Positions 60,747 through 64,000 of a DNA stretch of 64,000 nt are shown piece by piece. The translations under genes were made by a program, and so were the position numbers. Source of the DNA: Caulobacter sp. Root343 (GTDB taxonomy: Bacteria > Pseudomonadota > Alphaproteobacteria > Caulobacterales > Caulobacteraceae); assembly GCF_001425745.1 (NCBI RefSeq), contig NZ_LMDF01000008.1:62001-126000 (forward strand), given 5' to 3'. Within the stretch, counting starts at the first letter, position 1. Each line of letters opens with the position of its first letter. The notes below the pieces were generated by a model. That model was not told the origin of the DNA and ran no database searches. It saw only the letters and a list, made by a program, of their open reading frames with translations.

Positions 60747-61214
60747 ATGACCGGGCGTGCGCTCGATGTTCTGATCGTTGAGGACGAGATGCTCCTCGCG
60801 ATCGAACTCGAACATTTGATCGAGGAAGTGGGTTGCCACTCGCTCGGCTGCGCCATGAGTTCCGACGAAGCCGTCGACCTCGCCGAAAAGCTGCATCCCG
60901 ACCTCGCCCTCGTGGACGTCCACCTCAGCGACGGCCCGACCGGCGTCGAGGTGGCGCGCAAGATCTCCCGCGATTGCGGCGGCGTCGCCCTGTTCATGAC
61001 CGCCAACGTCAAGCGCCTACCGGACGACTTCGCCGGCGCATGCGGGGTGATCGGCAAGCCCTATTCCGAGCACGGGGTGAAGACGGCGCTCTCATACCTG
61101 CGCTACTGCCTGCAGCAGGGACAGGCTCCCGGCCCGGTTCCGGTAGGCCTGACACTGGCGCCGGCCTATGCCGAGCTCTGGGGTTTGAGCGACGTGCTGC
61201 CCAAGATCGCCTGA
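60747..61214 (+). CDS. lovR: Single-domain response regulator LovR
   Basis: A 155-residue stand-alone receiver. The acidic pocket (VEDE, residues 11-14), phospho-acceptor Asp57 (ALVDVHLSDG) and switch Lys in GVIGKPYSEHG are intact. There is no output domain; the C-terminal 35 residues are a tail. In Caulobacter, LovR acts with LovK as a phosphate sink that lowers general-stress signalling. It follows lovK by 18 bases and also has its own EcfG-like promoter. Confidence 0.94.
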   Translation: MTGRALDVLIVEDEMLLAIELEHLIEEVGCHSLGCAMSSDEAVDLAEKLHPDLALVDVHLSDGPTGVEVARKISRDCGGVALFMTANVKRLPDDFAGACGVIGKPYSEHGVKTALSYLRYCLQQGQAPGPVPVGLTLAPAYAELWGLSDVLPKIA

Positions 61215-61227
61215 GGGGGATCGCCCG

Positions 61228-61500
61228 ATGGCCGTCCCGCCCGCGGCCGCGGTGGTCGGGACCGCCGCCGCCCTGCTCTCGATCACCAGCTTCGCCCCGC
61301 AGATCGTCAAGATCTGGACCGAGAAGGACGCCTCGTCCGTCTCGCTGCGGACCTATGTCGTCACCGTGGCCGGCTTCTCGTGCTGGATCGTCTACGGCCT
61401 GCTGATCCGCGCCTGGCCGGTGATCGCCTCCAACATCGCCTGCCTGCTGATGTCGGGCGCGGTGCTGGCCATGAAGTGGCGGTTCGACCGCCGAGGCTAA
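61228..61500 (+). CDS. SemiSWEET sugar transporter
   Basis: A 90-residue membrane protein with three helices of the MtN3/PQ-loop family; two copies assemble to make one sugar pore. The PQ motif is in SFAPQIVKIWTEKDASSVSLRTYVV (about residues 20-44), followed by FSCWIVYGLLIRAWPVIASN with the Trp and Asn of the substrate site. It starts 13 bases after lovR and could be read from the same promoter. Substrate probably glucose, sucrose or a related sugar. Confidence 0.9.
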   Translation: MAVPPAAAVVGTAAALLSITSFAPQIVKIWTEKDASSVSLRTYVVTVAGFSCWIVYGLLIRAWPVIASNIACLLMSGAVLAMKWRFDRRG

Positions 61501-61600
61501 GGCGCTCTTCCGGGACCCTTTTGCGTGACAGGGGGGGCGGGGTCCGCTATCGAGGCGCCGCCTATTTCCCTTCCCAAATTTCGCCTGAGGGACAGCCGCC

Positions 61601-62515
61601 TTGAACGACGCCGCCGAGGAAGCCGGCTGGGCCACCGCCAAGACCCTGGCCGAGGCCCTGCCCTATATCCAGATCTACGACCGCGAGACGGTCGTGATCA
61701 AATACGGCGGCCACGCCATGGGCCAGGAAGAGGTGGCCAAGGTCTTCGCCGCCGACGCGGTGCTGCTGAAGCTCTTGGGCGTCCATCCGGTGGTCGTGCA
61801 CGGCGGCGGTCCGCAGATCAGCCGCATGCTCGACAAGGCCGGCGTCAAGTCGACCTTCGTGGACGGCCTGCGCGTCACCGACGAAGCCACGATGGAAGTG
61901 GCCGAGATGGTCCTGTCGGGCGCGATCAACAAGGAAATCGCCAACTGGATCACCCAGGCCGGCGCCGAGGCCGACGTGCGCGGCGTGGGCCTGTCGGGCA
62001 AGGACGCGCGCCTGATCACCGCCGAAAGGGTGACCCGCACGCGCAAGGACCCCGACAGCAACATCGAGCAGGTCATCGACCTGGGCTTCGTGGGCGAACC
62101 GACCAAGATCGACCCGCACATCATCCAGGCCCTGCTGACCTCGGAAACCGACTACATCCCGGTGATCGCCCCGATCGGCGTCTCGACCGAGGGCGAGACC
62201 TTCAACATCAACGCCGACACCGTGGCCGGCGCCCTCGCGGGCGCCCTGAAGGCCAAGCGGATGCTGATGCTGACCGACATCAAGGGCGTGCTCGACGCCA
62301 ATGGCGACCTGATCCGCCAGATGACGCTGGAGGAAGCCCGCGCGCTGATCGACACCGGCGTGGCCACCGGCGGCATGATCCCCAAGCTGGAGAACGCCAT
62401 CCACGCCGTGGAATCGGGCGTCGAGGCCGTGGTCATCCTGGACGGCCGCCGGCCGCACGCCATGCTGGTCGAGCTGTTCAGCGAACACGGCGCGGGTACG
62501 CTCATCTCCCGATGA
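61601..62515 (+). CDS. argB: Acetylglutamate kinase
   Basis: A 304-residue amino-acid kinase for the second step of arginine synthesis. Seen: VVIKYGGHAMG, VVVHGGGPQISRMLDKAGVKSTFVDGLRVTDEATMEV (substrate lid and N-acetylglutamate site), NINADTVAGALAGALKAKRMLMLTDIKGVL and GGMIPKLENAIHAVESGVEAVVILDGRRPHAML. The start is TTG 61601 with GAGGGA nine bases upstream; no ATG nearby fits. The stop overlaps the next gene (ATGA). Confidence 0.96.
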   Translation: MNDAAEEAGWATAKTLAEALPYIQIYDRETVVIKYGGHAMGQEEVAKVFAADAVLLKLLGVHPVVVHGGGPQISRMLDKAGVKSTFVDGLRVTDEATMEVAEMVLSGAINKEIANWITQAGAEADVRGVGLSGKDARLITAERVTRTRKDPDSNIEQVIDLGFVGEPTKIDPHIIQALLTSETDYIPVIAPIGVSTEGETFNINADTVAGALAGALKAKRMLMLTDIKGVLDANGDLIRQMTLEEARALIDTGVATGGMIPKLENAIHAVESGVEAVVILDGRRPHAMLVELFSEHGAGTLISR

Positions 62516-63177
62516 GCGCCGACCTTTCCCACGTCGACACCTGGCTGTTCGACCTCGACAACACCCTCTATCCGCTGGAAAGCGAGTTCATGGGGCTGAT
62601 CGAGGCCAAGATGACCGATTTCGTGGCGCGCGAGACCGGCCTGCCCCGCGACGAGGCCCGGGTGCTGCAGCACAGCTATTTCCAGGAGCACGGCACCACC
62701 CTGGCGGGGCTGATGGCCAACCACGGCATCGAGCCCAAGGCGTTTCTGGACGAGGTGCACGACGTCTCGATGGACCGTCTGGCGCCAGACCCGGCCCTTC
62801 GTGACGCGATCGCCCGCTTGCCCGGCCGGCGGCTGATCTTCACCAACGGGTCGCTAGGTCACGCCGAGCGGGTGCTGAAGCACCTGAACCTGCGCGATCT
62901 GTTCTCCGAGGTGTTCGCGATCGAGACGGCGGACTACTTGCCCAAGCCGGCGCTGGCGACCTTCGACAGGATCACCAAGCTGCACGCCATCGACCCGCCG
63001 ATGACCGCCTTCTTCGAGGACAGCGAGAAGAACCTCGTCCCCGCCGCGCGTCTGGGCATGACCACCATCCTGGTCGGGCCGCACGCCGCGGACTCGACCT
63101 CGGAACACGTCCATTTCCGCACCAACGACCTGCCTGAGTTCCTGAACTCGGCCCGCCTGCAAGGAAGCCCAGCATGA
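62512..63177 (+). CDS. HAD-family pyrimidine 5'-nucleotidase-like hydrolase
   Basis: A 221-residue HAD phosphatase of the SSM1/pyrimidine 5'-nucleotidase subgroup. Motif I is FDLDNTLYP (residues about 13-21; nucleophile Asp14), motif II IFTNGS, motif III Lys in LPKPALATFD and motif IV FFEDSEKN. The helical cap lies between motifs I and II. Placement between argB and dapD with four-base overlaps at both ends shows a tight operon, common in alphaproteobacteria; it may clear nucleotide monophosphates. The substrate is not proven. Confidence 0.9.
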   Translation: MSADLSHVDTWLFDLDNTLYPLESEFMGLIEAKMTDFVARETGLPRDEARVLQHSYFQEHGTTLAGLMANHGIEPKAFLDEVHDVSMDRLAPDPALRDAIARLPGRRLIFTNGSLGHAERVLKHLNLRDLFSEVFAIETADYLPKPALATFDRITKLHAIDPPMTAFFEDSEKNLVPAARLGMTTILVGPHAADSTSEHVHFRTNDLPEFLNSARLQGSPA

Positions 63178-64000
63178 CCGCCGCCGTGAGCCTTTCAGAC
63201 CTGCAAACCGAGATCGAAGCCGCCTGGGAAGCCCGCGCCGACGTCTCGGCCGCCACGACCGGCCCCGTGCGCACCGCCGTCGACGAAGCCCTGCTGCTGC
63301 TCGACAGCGGCAAGGCCCGAGTCTCCGAGAAGATCGACGGCGAATGGACCACGCACCAGTGGCTGAAGAAAGCCGTGCTGCTGTCGTTCCGCCTGAACCC
63401 CAACACCGTCATGCGCGCCGGCTCGCTGGGCGGCGGCGTCGGTCCCTGGTGGGACAAGGTGGCCAACAAGTTCGATGGCTGGGACGCTCCGCAGTTCGAG
63501 GCCGGCGGCTTCCGCGCCGTGCCCGGCGCCATCGTCCGCCGCGGCGCTCACATCGGCAAGAACGTCATCCTGATGCCGTCGTTCGTGAACATCGGCGGCT
63601 TCGTCGACGAAGGCACGATGGTCGACACCTGGGTGACGGTCGGCTCGTGCGCCCAGATCGGCAAGAACGTCCACCTGTCGGGCGGTGTCGGCATCGGCGG
63701 CGTGCTGGAGCCCCTGCAGGCCAATCCGACCATCATCGAGGACAACTGCTTCGTCGGCGCCCGTTCGGAAGTGGTCGAGGGCGTGATCGTCGGCGAGGGC
63801 TCGGTGCTGTCGATGGGCGTGTTCATCAGCGCCTCGACCAAGATCGTCGACCGCAAGACGGGCGAGATCCACATCGGCAAGGTGCCGCCCTACAGCGTCG
63901 TGGTGCCGGGCAACCTGCCTGACAAGAACGGCGGCCCCGGCCTCTACTGCGCGGTGATCGTCAAGACCGTGGACGCGCAGACGCGGTCGAAGACCAGCAT
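63174..64000 (+). CDS. dapD: Tetrahydrodipicolinate N-succinyltransferase (partial, last residues outside window)
   Basis: 275 residues of DapD, lacking only the final few. It succinylates tetrahydrodipicolinate in lysine/diaminopimelate synthesis, feeding peptidoglycan. The N-terminal helical domain (SLSDLQTEIEAAWEARADVS) is followed by the left-handed beta-helix with hexapeptide repeats (GAHIGKNVILMPSFVNIGGFVDEGTMVDTW) and the conserved GGVGIGGVLEPLQANPTIIEDN and VVPGNLP segments. ATG 63174 overlaps the upstream stop by four bases. Confidence 0.96.
   Translation, partial: MTAAVSLSDLQTEIEAAWEARADVSAATTGPVRTAVDEALLLLDSGKARVSEKIDGEWTTHQWLKKAVLLSFRLNPNTVMRAGSLGGGVGPWWDKVANKFDGWDAPQFEAGGFRAVPGAIVRRGAHIGKNVILMPSFVNIGGFVDEGTMVDTWVTVGSCAQIGKNVHLSGGVGIGGVLEPLQANPTIIEDNCFVGARSEVVEGVIVGEGSVLSMGVFISASTKIVDRKTGEIHIGKVPPYSVVVPGNLPDKNGGPGLYCAVIVKTVDAQTRSKTS

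Overview
The window is high-GC alphaproteobacterial chromosome, almost certainly from the genus Caulobacter and close to C. crescentus/C. segnis. The best marker is an intact lovK-lovR pair. The kinase is 368 residues long, with the LOV cysteine at residue 70 and the phospho-accepting His at residue 180, as in C. crescentus LovK. The lipid A cluster with a CtpA-like phosphatase, the pst-phoU-phoB order and the EcfG-type (GGAAC-N16-CGTT) promoters fit the same assignment. I see no phage, insertion sequence, CRISPR array, rRNA or tRNA. This is core chromosome carrying many small palindromic intergenic repeats.

Layout. 1-5987: tripartite RND efflux operon (membrane fusion protein, inner-membrane pump, partial NodT-type outer-membrane factor) with a divergent TetR regulator. 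6135-8413: molybdate modA-modB, divergent from a ModE-type regulator across a near-canonical ModE palindrome; no modC is present. 8394-13658: regulators (two MarR proteins with obvious palindromic operators, one MucR-like protein), an FAD monooxygenase, a DUF899 protein, a two-domain VOC protein and an acetyltransferase. 13677-18937: mtgA, a nitroreductase, a WD40-type propeller, an orphan ExbD/TolR, and a two-gene metal operon (six-helix permease plus COG0523 GTPase with a His-rich insert) behind a Zur-like box. 19141-28853: rplU-rpmA, acetyltransferase, an unrecognised gene, obgE-proB, ubiD, membrane proteins and a secreted M14 peptidase.

29050-38160: pmbA, an inositol-monophosphatase-family gene, a DUF4170 gene, and a lipid A/Kdo block (CtpA-like phosphatase, msbA, DUF374 acyltransferase, CDF metal exporter, waaA, lpxK). 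msbA carries an apparent deletion of about 20 bases that removes the ABC signature motif and shifts the frame. The shifted frame stays open into the acyltransferase gene, so the sequence as given encodes one fused reading frame. 38287-42633: secreted amidohydrolase, phosphotransferase, small VOC protein behind a strongly structured 5' region, and purD.

42834-53128: hybrid histidine kinase, phoB, phoU, pstB, pstA, pstC with a Pho box upstream of pstC, then a soluble double-PAS chemotaxis receptor lying between pstC and phoR. pstS is absent. 53305-59436: large autotransporter, OprP/OprO-type porin and a sulfate-binding protein without its permease. 59622-61500: lovK and lovR, each preceded by an EcfG-type promoter, then a SemiSWEET. 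61601-end: overlapping argB, HAD hydrolase and dapD (truncated by the window edge).

Start codons were chosen from Shine-Dalgarno spacing, overlaps and recalled family N-termini. No alignment or database search was run, so family names rest on motif recognition.
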